In this document: positions 1 to 4,954 of the stretch, one piece after another | Position numbering within the stretch: the stretch's first letter is position 1 | How the letters are laid out: every line of letters begins with the position of its first letter | NCBI GenBank assembly: GCA_016302165.1 | Contig: JAEDOD010000107.1 | Location: forward strand, 1-5,417 | Direction of reading: 5' to 3' | Length of the DNA: 5,417 nt | DNA from: Sphaerochaetaceae bacterium | GTDB lineage: Bacteria > Spirochaetota > Spirochaetia > Sphaerochaetales > Sphaerochaetaceae | Notes under the pieces: generated by a model | Databases searched by the model: none | What the model saw: the letters and a program-made list of their open reading frames with translations, nothing else | Told to the model about the DNA's origin: nothing | Program-made: the position numbers and the translations under genes

Positions 1-121
1 AGCGGTTCAGATGTCAATCCGAATAATGAATGCTTTTGTTGAAATGCGTCGTTTTGGCATTTCCCTAATGAAGGACAATGAAATAGTAATAGAGTTATTG
101 AATAGACTGAAGACAATTTGA
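1..121 (+). CDS. C-terminal end of an ORF6N-domain-like protein (partial, 5' end outside window)
   Basis: An open frame enters from the left edge (first full codon at 2) and ends at TGA 119-121, giving 39 visible residues. The segment SIRIMNAFVEMRRF resembles the end of the ORF6N domain, where a 'VSIRIMRAFVEMR'-like stretch is typical. ORF6N is a putative DNA-binding domain found in phage antirepressor-like and bacterial accessory proteins. Only 24 residues follow the 'VEMRR' stretch, whereas many family members I recall carry a longer helical tail, so this one may be short or truncated. GC is about 35% by hand count, below the coding genes to the right. It converges on the minus-strand tRNA genes. 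Assignment rests on one short motif; whether the gene is intact cannot be judged here. Confidence 0.5.
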   Translation, partial: AVQMSIRIMNAFVEMRRFGISLMKDNEIVIELLNRLKTI

Positions 122-147
122 AAACCACATTTAATGCTGGTTTTCAA
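118..147. repeat. Perfect 10-bp inverted repeat overlapping the stop codon of the ORF6N-like gene
   Basis: The arms TTGAAAACCA (118-127) and TGGTTTTCAA (138-147) are exact reverse complements around a 10-nt loop, and the left arm contains the TGA stop at 119-121. A run of A, not T, follows the right arm on the plus strand, so it does not fit a standard intrinsic terminator. It may still be a 3'-end stabilising hairpin or a weak terminator for the ORF6N-like gene. Confidence 0.5.
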
Positions 148-342
148 AAAAAGAAGCTATTATCGAATATAATTATCTTTACGGTTTTTAGTGCTTTTCT
201 TATGACAATAAGAAACTGATTAGAAAACTTTAGGTGAACTTTTGTGTGGCTATTTGTATAAAAAGGGATGTTCTTACAAATAGCTATACGAAAATATCAA
301 TAAAGCAACTCATTATATATAAATGAATTATTAAAAAGAAAA
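122..342. other. AT-rich non-coding gap
   Basis: About 220 bases with roughly 25% GC by hand count. Both strands are broken by stops; the longest ATG-started frames I can read are about a dozen codons. The tract holds the hairpin at 118-147, a longer hairpin at 244-289 and the T-tract of the tRNA terminator (331-342, minus strand). I see no ribosome binding site followed by a plausible coding frame, and no tRNA or rRNA. Confidence 0.7.
244..289. repeat. 15-bp inverted repeat with 16-nt loop (possible structured RNA or element remnant)
   Basis: The core arms GCTATTTGTA (249-258) and TACAAATAGC (275-284) pair perfectly. The stem extends outward to 244/289 with two G-U pairs if read as plus-strand RNA, for 15 bp in all, around loop 259-274. 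No T-run follows it on either strand, so a terminator is unlikely. It lies in the AT-rich gap and is not explained by any gene. A structured non-coding RNA, a protein-binding palindrome or a mobile-element scar are all possible. Confidence 0.55.
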
Positions 343-360
343 CCCTAGGATAACCTAGGG
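331..360 (-). terminator. Intrinsic terminator of the tRNA-Ser pair
   Basis: On the minus strand CCCTAGG (360-354), the tetraloop TTAT and CCTAGGG (349-343) form a perfect 7-bp GC-rich stem. It is followed at once by TTTTCTTTTT (342-333). It starts 10 nt beyond the 3' end of tRNA-Ser(GCU), where the tRNA transcript should stop. Stem, short loop and U-tract are all present, so the call is firm. Confidence 0.9.
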
Positions 361-370
361 CTACTATATT

Positions 371-460
371 CGGAGAAGGGGGGATTCGAACCCCCGGACC
401 CGGTATTAGCAGGTCAACTCCTTAGCAGGGAGCCCGATTCGGCCTCTCTCGCACCTCTCC
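371..460 (-). tRNA. tRNA-Ser (anticodon GCU)
   Basis: The 90-nt minus-strand sequence folds as a class II tRNA. The acceptor GGAGAGG pairs with CTTCTCC (one G-U) and leaves discriminator G at 371. The anticodon stem GCTCC/GGAGT carries the 7-nt loop CTGCTAA, which places GCU at positions 34-36 and reads AGU/AGC codons. A long variable arm (GACC...GGTC) is typical of serine tRNAs, and the T-arm is GGGGG-TTCGAAT-CCCCC. No CCA is encoded after the discriminator, so CCA must be added enzymatically. It is the downstream member of a tandem pair, 10 nt after tRNA-Ser(UGA). Confidence 0.96.
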
Positions 461-470
461 AAAGTAGTTT

Positions 471-555
471 CGGAAGGAGAGGGATTCGAACCCCCGGTGA
501 GTTGCCCCACGGCTGCTTTCAAGGCAGCTACCATCGACCTCTCGGACATCCTTCC
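471..555 (-). tRNA. tRNA-Ser (anticodon UGA)
   Basis: The 85-nt minus-strand sequence folds as a class II tRNA. The acceptor GGAAGGA pairs with TCCTTCC and leaves discriminator G at 471. The anticodon stem GCTGC/GCAGC is perfect, with loop CTTGAAA placing UGA at 34-36, which serves UCN codons. The variable arm GTGGG-GCAA-CTCAC and T-arm GGGGG-TTCGAAT-CCCTC are both intact. The D-stem is weaker, with one apparent U-U mismatch. CCA is not encoded. It is the first gene of the two-tRNA unit, and a strong promoter lies just upstream. Confidence 0.96.
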
Positions 556-572
556 TTATTTATACAAAAGGC

Positions 573-602
573 ATTTTAGAAAAAAGAATGGCAATGTGTC
601 AA
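573..602 (-). promoter_or_regulatory. Sigma-70-type promoter for the tRNA-Ser pair
   Basis: Reading the minus strand, a perfect TTGACA (602-597) is followed after 18 nt by TAAAAT (578-573, five of six matches to TATAAT). Transcription would begin near 566, about 11 nt before the 5' end of tRNA-Ser(UGA), a normal leader for RNase P processing. The -35 box contains the TGA stop codon of yigZ (601-599), so the tRNA promoter is packed against the end of the upstream gene. Readthrough from yigZ could also feed the tRNAs, since no terminator lies between them. Confidence 0.8.
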
Positions 603-1195
603 CTCATGAAGGTAAGTTGAATTCTTCCCTGACCGATGTTTTGGAGGCCATCCTCCAGTTTTTTCCTTTCTGTAGTGGGTATTTTCCCTTCTACAGTTAT
701 GCCTGTACCAAAATCCTCCTTGCTCAATGTAGCCTCAGTCTCATCGAACAGTCTCTTGGCGAGAGTGTAGTGGTCATACTGCATCTTCACCTGGAATTCC
801 AATCTATCGATAAGTTCTTCGGTCTTGACTATCTTCAGCACTTCCTTGGTACTGTCGCCATAGGCTTTCACCAGACCACCTGTTCCTAGTAGGGTTCCTC
901 CAAAGTATCTGACAGTGCAGACGCATATATCTGTGATTCCGGATCCCTTGAGAACCTCCAAGGAGGGACGCCCTGCTGTGTTCTTTGGCTCCCTGTCATC
1001 AGAGGAGGAGTATAGGGTACCGCTTTTCCCCACTACAGCAGAGTGGACCACATGGGTGGCGCTAGGATGGAGGGCCCTGGTTTCCAGTACCCTCTTCTTC
1101 ACTTCTTCCAGGGAACTCACTGGATAGGCAATGGAAATGAACCGGGATTTCTTTATCTCTATTTCGGTTTCAGCTATCTCCAGTATTCTCTTCAT
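599..1195 (-). CDS. yigZ: YigZ / IMPACT (UPF0029) family protein
   Basis: The 198-residue protein has the length and two-domain layout of bacterial YigZ (E. coli about 204 aa). The N-terminal domain has the opening EIEIKKSRF (11-19), H48 and H51 in the 'HPSATHVVH' stretch, SDDREPKNTAGRP (65-77) and the hallmark VRYFGGTLLGTGGLVKAYG (95-113). Residues from about 130 to the end match the smaller ferredoxin-like DUF1949 C-terminal domain. YigZ is a cytosolic protein whose eukaryotic relative IMPACT modulates translation control through GCN1/GCN2; its bacterial role is not settled. The start is ATG 1195, because an in-frame TAA at 1207-1205 excludes anything farther upstream. The only clear purine-rich site, AGGGAGGA at 1223-1216, lies 20 nt away, which is unusually far. 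It is the last protein gene of the minus-strand operon, 32 nt after the aldo/keto reductase, and its stop lies inside the tRNA promoter. Confidence 0.95.
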   Translation of the reverse strand: MKRILEIAETEIEIKKSRFISIAYPVSSLEEVKKRVLETRALHPSATHVVHSAVVGKSGTLYSSSDDREPKNTAGRPSLEVLKGSGITDICVCTVRYFGGTLLGTGGLVKAYGDSTKEVLKIVKTEELIDRLEFQVKMQYDHYTLAKRLFDETEATLSKEDFGTGITVEGKIPTTERKKLEDGLQNIGQGRIQLTFMS

Positions 1196-1227
1196 ATTCT
1201 GATTTTATCTTTCTATCCTCCCTTTCC

Positions 1228-2112
1228 TCAACTCCAACTGTGGGCGAAAATGTTGTCTTTTGAATAGGTGGAGACAATAAGGGAGGAAAGAGACGATAGA
1301 GAATCCATATCTTCCTGGTCAAGGACACATTTCCGGATTTTTGTGTCTTCGGCTTTACTTATACCTCTTACTATGGCCCAAGGGTTCATTGAATACACGA
1401 AGGAATATGCTGTCTCGTAAAGGGTCAGGGAGTGCTTGAGAGCTATTTCCTTCATTTTGTCGATGAGGATAGGGAAATACTCAGACTTGAAGGCTTCGTT
1501 GTCTTGTCTTCTGTCCTGGGGAGGGGTCTGGGGAGAGTATTTCCCTCCTAGAAGTCCTAGGCCTCCCGGGCCATAGGCTATGGTCTTCAGGCTAAGTTTT
1601 CTCTCCTCCTCCCACTCTCTGGTCCAGATCAGGGAAAGGGGACGTTCATGATAGGATAATTGGAAATCCCTGGATACTTTCTCCAGTAGAGGAAGAGGGA
1701 AATTGCTGACTCCAATCTCAATTGCCTTTCCTTCATCCTTCATTCTTTCGAGGGTTTTCAGGGCTGGGAAGAGATTTTCGTCTTTTGTGGGCCAGTGGAG
1801 CATAAGGATATCGAAATGGTCAGTGCCCAGTCTTTTCAAGGAAGACAGGGCCTTTCTTTCCAGAGTCGGGACAGCCATTACCTTGGACCATATGGCATAG
1901 TCGCATCTCTCTGCGTTCATCTCCCTCAGGGCTGAATACAGGAGGGAGTCTGCCTCCCTGTAGCTGAAGGCGGAGTCGAAGGCCCTGATTCCTTCCTTCC
2001 AGGCTTTTCTGATTATGGCCTTGGCTGCAGAAGGGGAGAGAAGGGAATGGAACGATCCGTCTCCCATATTCCAGAGGCCTAGGGCATCAATGGTCTCTTC
2101 ACTCTTCTTCAA
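1228..2112 (-). CDS. Aldo/keto reductase family oxidoreductase, TTG start
   Basis: The 294-residue protein shows the aldo/keto reductase barrel in order. The N-terminal strand is LGLWNMGDG (11-19). The catalytic tetrad reads D46 and Y51 (in FDSAFSY), K77 (WSK) and H106 (MLHWP). Further family motifs are GVSNF (134-138), a YGPGGLGLLGGKY stretch (180-192) matching the usual 'YSPLGQGLLTGKY', and IVRGISKAEDTK (247-258) where these enzymes hold the NADPH 2'-phosphate. It should be a cytosolic NAD(P)H-dependent carbonyl reductase; the substrate cannot be read from sequence. Translation must begin at TTG 2112, since an in-frame TAG at 2124-2122 blocks any earlier start and a well-spaced AGAGG precedes it. 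Starting at the next Met (residue 16) would remove the conserved first strand. The gene overlaps the upstream Nudix gene by 14 nt, which implies translational coupling. A role in reducing the acetaldehyde made by the nearby DeoC is possible but speculative. Confidence 0.93.
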   Translation of the reverse strand: MKKSEETIDALGLWNMGDGSFHSLLSPSAAKAIIRKAWKEGIRAFDSAFSYREADSLLYSALREMNAERCDYAIWSKVMAVPTLERKALSSLKRLGTDHFDILMLHWPTKDENLFPALKTLERMKDEGKAIEIGVSNFPLPLLEKVSRDFQLSYHERPLSLIWTREWEEERKLSLKTIAYGPGGLGLLGGKYSPQTPPQDRRQDNEAFKSEYFPILIDKMKEIALKHSLTLYETAYSFVYSMNPWAIVRGISKAEDTKIRKCVLDQEDMDSLSSLSSLIVSTYSKDNIFAHSWS

Positions 2113-3043
2113 CGGTTTCCTCTACCTTTGCGTCAACCATCTTTCTGTCATCGAAGATGAACCAGCCTTCGAACTTCTTTCCTTCCATGAGCATCGGGAG
2201 CCATAGTCTGTCGTCTTCCCACATCCTGGAATAGTCGATATCGCTTTTATTTATCCAGAATGGCTTGGTTTCATCGCATTCATCAATTAGCTCACCTTCC
2301 CACCGATCTGTAGTGAAGACATACCCTATCATTCTGATTCCATTCTTGAACTGGAATCTCAGGACTCCCATTTCCTTAAGGCCTGAGACAGTAAGGCCTG
2401 TCTCCTCCTTTGTCTCCCTGACTGCAGCTTCAACTGATGTCTCCTCAAGCTCAATATGGCCTCCTGGAGCATTGAAGTAGCCTTCTCCCATGCCTCTCTT
2501 CTTCAGGATCAGAAGAGCCTTCTCACTATCCATGACATAGGTCAGGACGCAGCGCTCTGTAGGTTCCCAGCTGCCCCAAGGTACATCATCCACCTTGTCG
2601 GCCTTTACGCAGAGTTCATCGATCTTCTCCTGGTTCTGGGCTGAAATGGAGGCCTTTCTCTCCTTCTCCTCCCTTTTCTCCTTCTCCTCTGGATGCTCTT
2701 CTTCCCAGCACTCCTGGCAGAGATTGGCATCACGTCCAAGGATGGCATCCCAGTCCATCTTCTTTCCGCATTTCCTGCACTTCAGTCTCCAGGGCCACAT
2801 GCTCTTTCTGAAGGTGATGGCCAGAACCACTCCTATGGCCAGGGCCACATATTCGGTCCATGCTGGAAGCTGGAGCCAATCGATGAATATGAGAAGGAAA
2901 TAGACAGCAAGGATATCCAGGGCCACCACCAGGGTGGAGAATCTCTTTCTCTGACCATTTTTGAACTTTCTCAAGGATAGGTTCAAGACAATAAGGAGGA
3001 GCATTGCGTAATCGAAGAAACGGGAAAAGAGCTGTAATAACAT
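2099..3043 (-). CDS. Membrane-anchored zinc-ribbon Nudix hydrolase (MTH1/MutT-like)
   Basis: The 314-residue protein has three parts. Residues 1-80 hold three hydrophobic segments (about 8-24, 37-57 and 62-78). The basic loop 25-34 and the RK after 78 predict the C-terminal part in the cytoplasm. Next is a four-cysteine zinc ribbon, C89-x2-C92 and C109-x2-C112, then a highly charged Glu/Lys linker (113-130). The Nudix domain (about 160-300) has a complete box: G195-x5-E201-x7-R209-E210-T-K-E213-E214-T-G216-L217. After the box, FWINKSDIDYSRMWEDD and the KKFEGWFIFDD stretch recall MTH1-type 8-oxo-dGTP and related oxidised nucleotide hydrolases. The NudC signature SQPWPFPxS is absent, so this is not NudC despite the zinc ribbon. 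Start ATG 3043 keeps the first membrane segment whole; ATG 3004 would shorten it. The frame stays open far upstream, but only as antisense of deoC and tdk. It heads the minus-strand operon, divergent from deoC. The exact substrate is unknown. Confidence 0.87.
   Translation of the reverse strand: MLLQLFSRFFDYAMLLLIVLNLSLRKFKNGQRKRFSTLVVALDILAVYFLLIFIDWLQLPAWTEYVALAIGVVLAITFRKSMWPWRLKCRKCGKKMDWDAILGRDANLCQECWEEEHPEEKEKREEKERKASISAQNQEKIDELCVKADKVDDVPWGSWEPTERCVLTYVMDSEKALLILKKRGMGEGYFNAPGGHIELEETSVEAAVRETKEETGLTVSGLKEMGVLRFQFKNGIRMIGYVFTTDRWEGELIDECDETKPFWINKSDIDYSRMWEDDRLWLPMLMEGKKFEGWFIFDDRKMVDAKVEETVEEE
2119..2123 (-). promoter_or_regulatory. Ribosome binding site that fixes the TTG start of the aldo/keto reductase
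   Basis: AGAGG lies 6 nt upstream of TTG 2112 on the minus strand, within the last codons of the Nudix gene. Together with the in-frame TAG at 2124-2122, it leaves TTG as the only start that keeps the conserved N-terminus. Confidence 0.75.
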
Positions 3044-3151
3044 GGGTAAATCATATATCCAAGGCCTTTGTTTTGGAAGATGCGGGAAAATGGTATGGGA
3101 AAATTGCAAAAGCCCATTACTTGGGTTAATCTTCTCTTGGAGAGAAAAGAT
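3044..3151. promoter_or_regulatory. Divergent intergenic region between the Nudix operon and deoC
   Basis: These 108 bases must serve both operons. For deoC, TTGCAA (3104-3109), 17 nt and TAATCT (3127-3132) form a weak promoter candidate (4/6 and 3/6 matches), but the implied leader would be only about 13 nt. For the minus strand, TATATG (3057-3052) could be a -10 box without a good -35, again close to the start codon. The near-palindrome CCAAGGCCTTTG (3059-3070) lies centrally and could be an operator. None of these calls is firm. Confidence 0.35.
3129..3151 (+). promoter_or_regulatory. Possible hairpin enclosing the deoC ribosome binding site
   Basis: ATCTTCTCT (3129-3137) can pair with AGAGAAAAGAT (3141-3151), with a two-A bulge and a TGG loop. 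The GGAG ribosome binding site (3139-3142) sits in the loop and the first stem bases, and the stem ends at the ATG. Such a fold could limit translation of deoC. It is short and AU-rich, so stability is uncertain. Confidence 0.3.
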
Positions 3152-3814
3152 ATGAAGATTAACAAGTTTATAGACCATACTGTCCTTGCACAGGATGCCG
3201 ATGAAAAGAAAATAGAAAAGCTTCTTGAGGAAGCAAGGGAGCATGATTTCGCTTCTGTTTGCGTCAATACCTGCTGGACCAGGAAGTGCGTAGAGGCCCT
3301 GAAGGACACGGATGTAAATGTCTGCGTAGTTGTAGGCTTCCCACTCGGTGCCATGGATACCAGAAGCAAGGCCTTTGAGGCAAAGACAGCTGTTGAGGAT
3401 GGAGCAGACGAAGTTGATATGGTCATCAACGTAGGCTGGCTTAAGAGCGGAAGATACGACGACACGGAAGAAGATATCAGGGAAGTGAAGAAGGCCTGTG
3501 GCGACAAGCACCTCAAGGTCATCATCGAGTGTTGTCTTCTGACAGATGAGGAGAAGGTCATTGCCTGCCGCCTCGCAGAGAAGGCTGGAGCAGATTTCGT
3601 CAAGACCAGCACAGGCTTCTCGAAGGGTGGAGCTACCGTTGAGGATGTGGCCCTTATGAGAAAGACGGTGGGTGACAGACTTGGAGTAAAGGCTGCTGGT
3701 GGAATCAGGGATGCTGAGACAGCTGTGGCCATGATCAAGGCTGGAGCAAATAGACTTGGATGTTCTGCCGGAATCAAGATCATCGAGGGCTCCGATCCAA
3801 ATGCCGAATATTGA
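3152..3814 (+). CDS. deoC: Deoxyribose-phosphate aldolase DeoC
   Basis: The 220-residue cytosolic class I aldolase splits 2-deoxy-D-ribose 5-phosphate into glyceraldehyde 3-phosphate and acetaldehyde, the last step of deoxynucleoside breakdown. Family motifs run in order: FIDHTVL (6-12), VVVGFPLGA (59-67), DEVDMVINVG (86-95), the Schiff-base lysine K151 in DFVKTSTGF (148-156), KAAGGIRD (180-187) and a phosphate-binding end NRLGCSAGIKIIEG (200-213). By alignment from memory D89 and K180 correspond to E. coli D102 and K201, so the catalytic set is complete. Length is normal for the short bacterial form. The frame extends upstream to 3068, but the family N-terminus begins at ATG 3152, which has GGAG 9 nt upstream. 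It is the first gene of the plus-strand operon and overlaps the tdk-like gene by 14 nt. Confidence in function is high. Confidence 0.97.
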   Translation: MKINKFIDHTVLAQDADEKKIEKLLEEAREHDFASVCVNTCWTRKCVEALKDTDVNVCVVVGFPLGAMDTRSKAFEAKTAVEDGADEVDMVINVGWLKSGRYDDTEEDIREVKKACGDKHLKVIIECCLLTDEEKVIACRLAEKAGADFVKTSTGFSKGGATVEDVALMRKTVGDRLGVKAAGGIRDAETAVAMIKAGANRLGCSAGIKIIEGSDPNAEY

Positions 3815-4943
3815 GAATGTGACTCCGGGGGCAGACTTCCTTAAGTCTCTTGGCTTTCCAACGGTGGAGGTCCACGAGACCTTCCAGCATTTCGACTTCA
3901 CCACTCCTGGCCGCAGGGTCCTTCTGATCGGTCCCATGGGCTCAGGAAAGACGGAGTATGCCGCAAGAGTGTGGAGGGACGCTGAAGTTGCCAGAGGAAA
4001 GGGAGAGGCTGTGGCTTCTGTCACAAGTACCGGTGAGAGGGACAGAAGGAACGTATTCTTCATCCGTACTTTAATCGACGGCTCAAGGTTCACCGATTAT
4101 CCCGATGATGCCCTTGCCTACCGTTCCGGCTATGTGCGATGCGGGAGCAATATTGCCAAGGTCCGTGACAGCTTCGATTTCGAGGCTGTGCTGAAGGATA
4201 ATCCAACTGTAGGTACCTTCATCATCGACGAAGCCTCCTTCTTCGACGAGAGACTGGCATATGTTGCCAGGAACTATGCGGTACAGGAAGGCTGCATGTT
4301 CGTGTTCCCCACCCTGGTCCTTAACTTCAGAAGGGAATTCTTCAATTCCACAGCCCGTCTTATGCTGGATATTGCCACAGATGTCATTCCCCTTACAGCC
4401 TACTGTGAGGAGAAGGGCTGCTTGAATGACGCCTTCTATACCTACCGCTACTACAGCGTCAATGGAAAGGAGTGTCCAGCACTATACTTCGATCCCCTTA
4501 TCATCGTCGGTGGAGACAGAATGAAGGAAGGGGGACTGGAGCCTAACTATGCTGCCCGTTGCGACAGGCACCACTATCTGCCAGGTAAGGAATATACCTT
4601 CTTCACCTTGAAGCCTCTGGGGCTGGACGCAGGTAAAGGAGACACTAAGGGCCTGATGGAGGAGCTTTCAGCCCTTAAGGGCCATAAGGAGAAATCGAAG
4701 CTGTACCAGAGTCTTCGCCAGCGTTTCGGAGACGATAAGGACGGCGAAATCTATATGAATTCAATTCATTCGGATATGATAGCCGAGAAGGCGCTGGCAT
4801 ATCTGTTTTCAGAGCAGAATCTCATAAGTGAAGTTCTTCTCAGGTCTATGGTAAAGGAACTTGAACTGGACACAGCTTATCTTGAGAAGACTCTGGCGGA
4901 GAACAGAAGGCCTGTATCCTTCCAGGAGCAGTATCTATTCTGA
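3801..4943 (+). CDS. tdk: Extended thymidine-kinase-like P-loop protein
   Basis: The 380-residue protein has a TK1/Tdk core of the type that converts thymidine and ATP to dTMP and ADP. Walker A is GPMGSGKT (44-51). FIIDEASFF (140-148) matches the TK1 Walker B with E144 as the expected catalytic base. Potential zinc ligands C202 and C207, then C254 and H257, match the bacterial Cys-Cys-Cys-His set. LIIVGGD (233-239) fits the substrate lasso. Differences from classical Tdk (about 200 aa) are a roughly 40-residue N-terminal extension, a CEEKGC spacing in place of CxxC, an enlarged lasso, and about 110 extra C-terminal residues without a motif I recognise. I recall similar long forms in spirochaetes. 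ATG 3801 lies inside deoC with GAGG about 12 nt upstream; the earlier ATG 3756 would only add residues antagonistic to the deoC overlap. GTG 3819 is a weaker alternative. The substrate may have drifted from thymidine, so the symbol is provisional. Confidence 0.8.
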   Translation: MPNIENVTPGADFLKSLGFPTVEVHETFQHFDFTTPGRRVLLIGPMGSGKTEYAARVWRDAEVARGKGEAVASVTSTGERDRRNVFFIRTLIDGSRFTDYPDDALAYRSGYVRCGSNIAKVRDSFDFEAVLKDNPTVGTFIIDEASFFDERLAYVARNYAVQEGCMFVFPTLVLNFRREFFNSTARLMLDIATDVIPLTAYCEEKGCLNDAFYTYRYYSVNGKECPALYFDPLIIVGGDRMKEGGLEPNYAARCDRHHYLPGKEYTFFTLKPLGLDAGKGDTKGLMEELSALKGHKEKSKLYQSLRQRFGDDKDGEIYMNSIHSDMIAEKALAYLFSEQNLISEVLLRSMVKELELDTAYLEKTLAENRRPVSFQEQYLF

Positions 4944-4948
4944 GGGAG
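4942..4948 (+). promoter_or_regulatory. Ribosome binding site of the right-hand Nudix gene, overlapping the tdk stop
   Basis: GAGGGAG begins inside the TGA stop of the tdk-like gene (4941-4943) and lies 6 nt before ATG 4955. The overlap allows terminating ribosomes to restart on the next gene, which supports a single operon. Confidence 0.75.
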
Positions 4949-4954
4949 TGTATT

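Noticed and set aside
118..147. Intrinsic terminator for the ORF6N-like gene
   Set aside because: The stem is perfect but AT-rich and is followed by A residues in the reading direction, so only an inverted repeat is recorded.
2265..2980. Several plus-strand open frames of 60-100 codons opposite the membrane Nudix gene, and similar ones opposite yigZ and the reductase
   Set aside because: All are antisense to well-supported genes and have no family motif or convincing start signal.
2099..3043. NudC-type NADH/NAD-cap pyrophosphatase identity for the zinc-ribbon Nudix protein
   Set aside because: A zinc ribbon precedes the Nudix box, but the SQPWPFPxS signature after the box is missing and the tail resembles MTH1-type enzymes.
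3068..3151. Upstream in-frame extension of deoC from ATG 3068
   Set aside because: The family N-terminus matches from ATG 3152, which has GGAG at good spacing; the extra 28 residues resemble no aldolase.
2983..3783. 266-codon minus-strand open frame opposite deoC
   Set aside because: It is Ser/Ala/Phe-rich antisense of a well-conserved aldolase, with no recognisable motif and no ribosome binding site I can defend.
3756..3800. Earlier ATG 3756 for the tdk-like gene
   Set aside because: It would lie 59 nt inside deoC and encode residues dictated by the conserved aldolase end. ATG 3801 gives the short overlap normal for an operon.
3044..4093. Minus-strand open frame continuing upstream of the membrane Nudix gene to 4093 (would give 664 residues)
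   Set aside because: The upstream half is the exact antisense of deoC and the start of the tdk-like gene, both clearly real. Its residues show no family features, so it is a codon-bias shadow.
4671..4682. 12-bp palindrome GCCCTTAAGGGC
   Set aside because: It is inside the tdk-like coding sequence and explained by ordinary Ala-Leu-Lys-Gly codons; nothing else marks it as a site.
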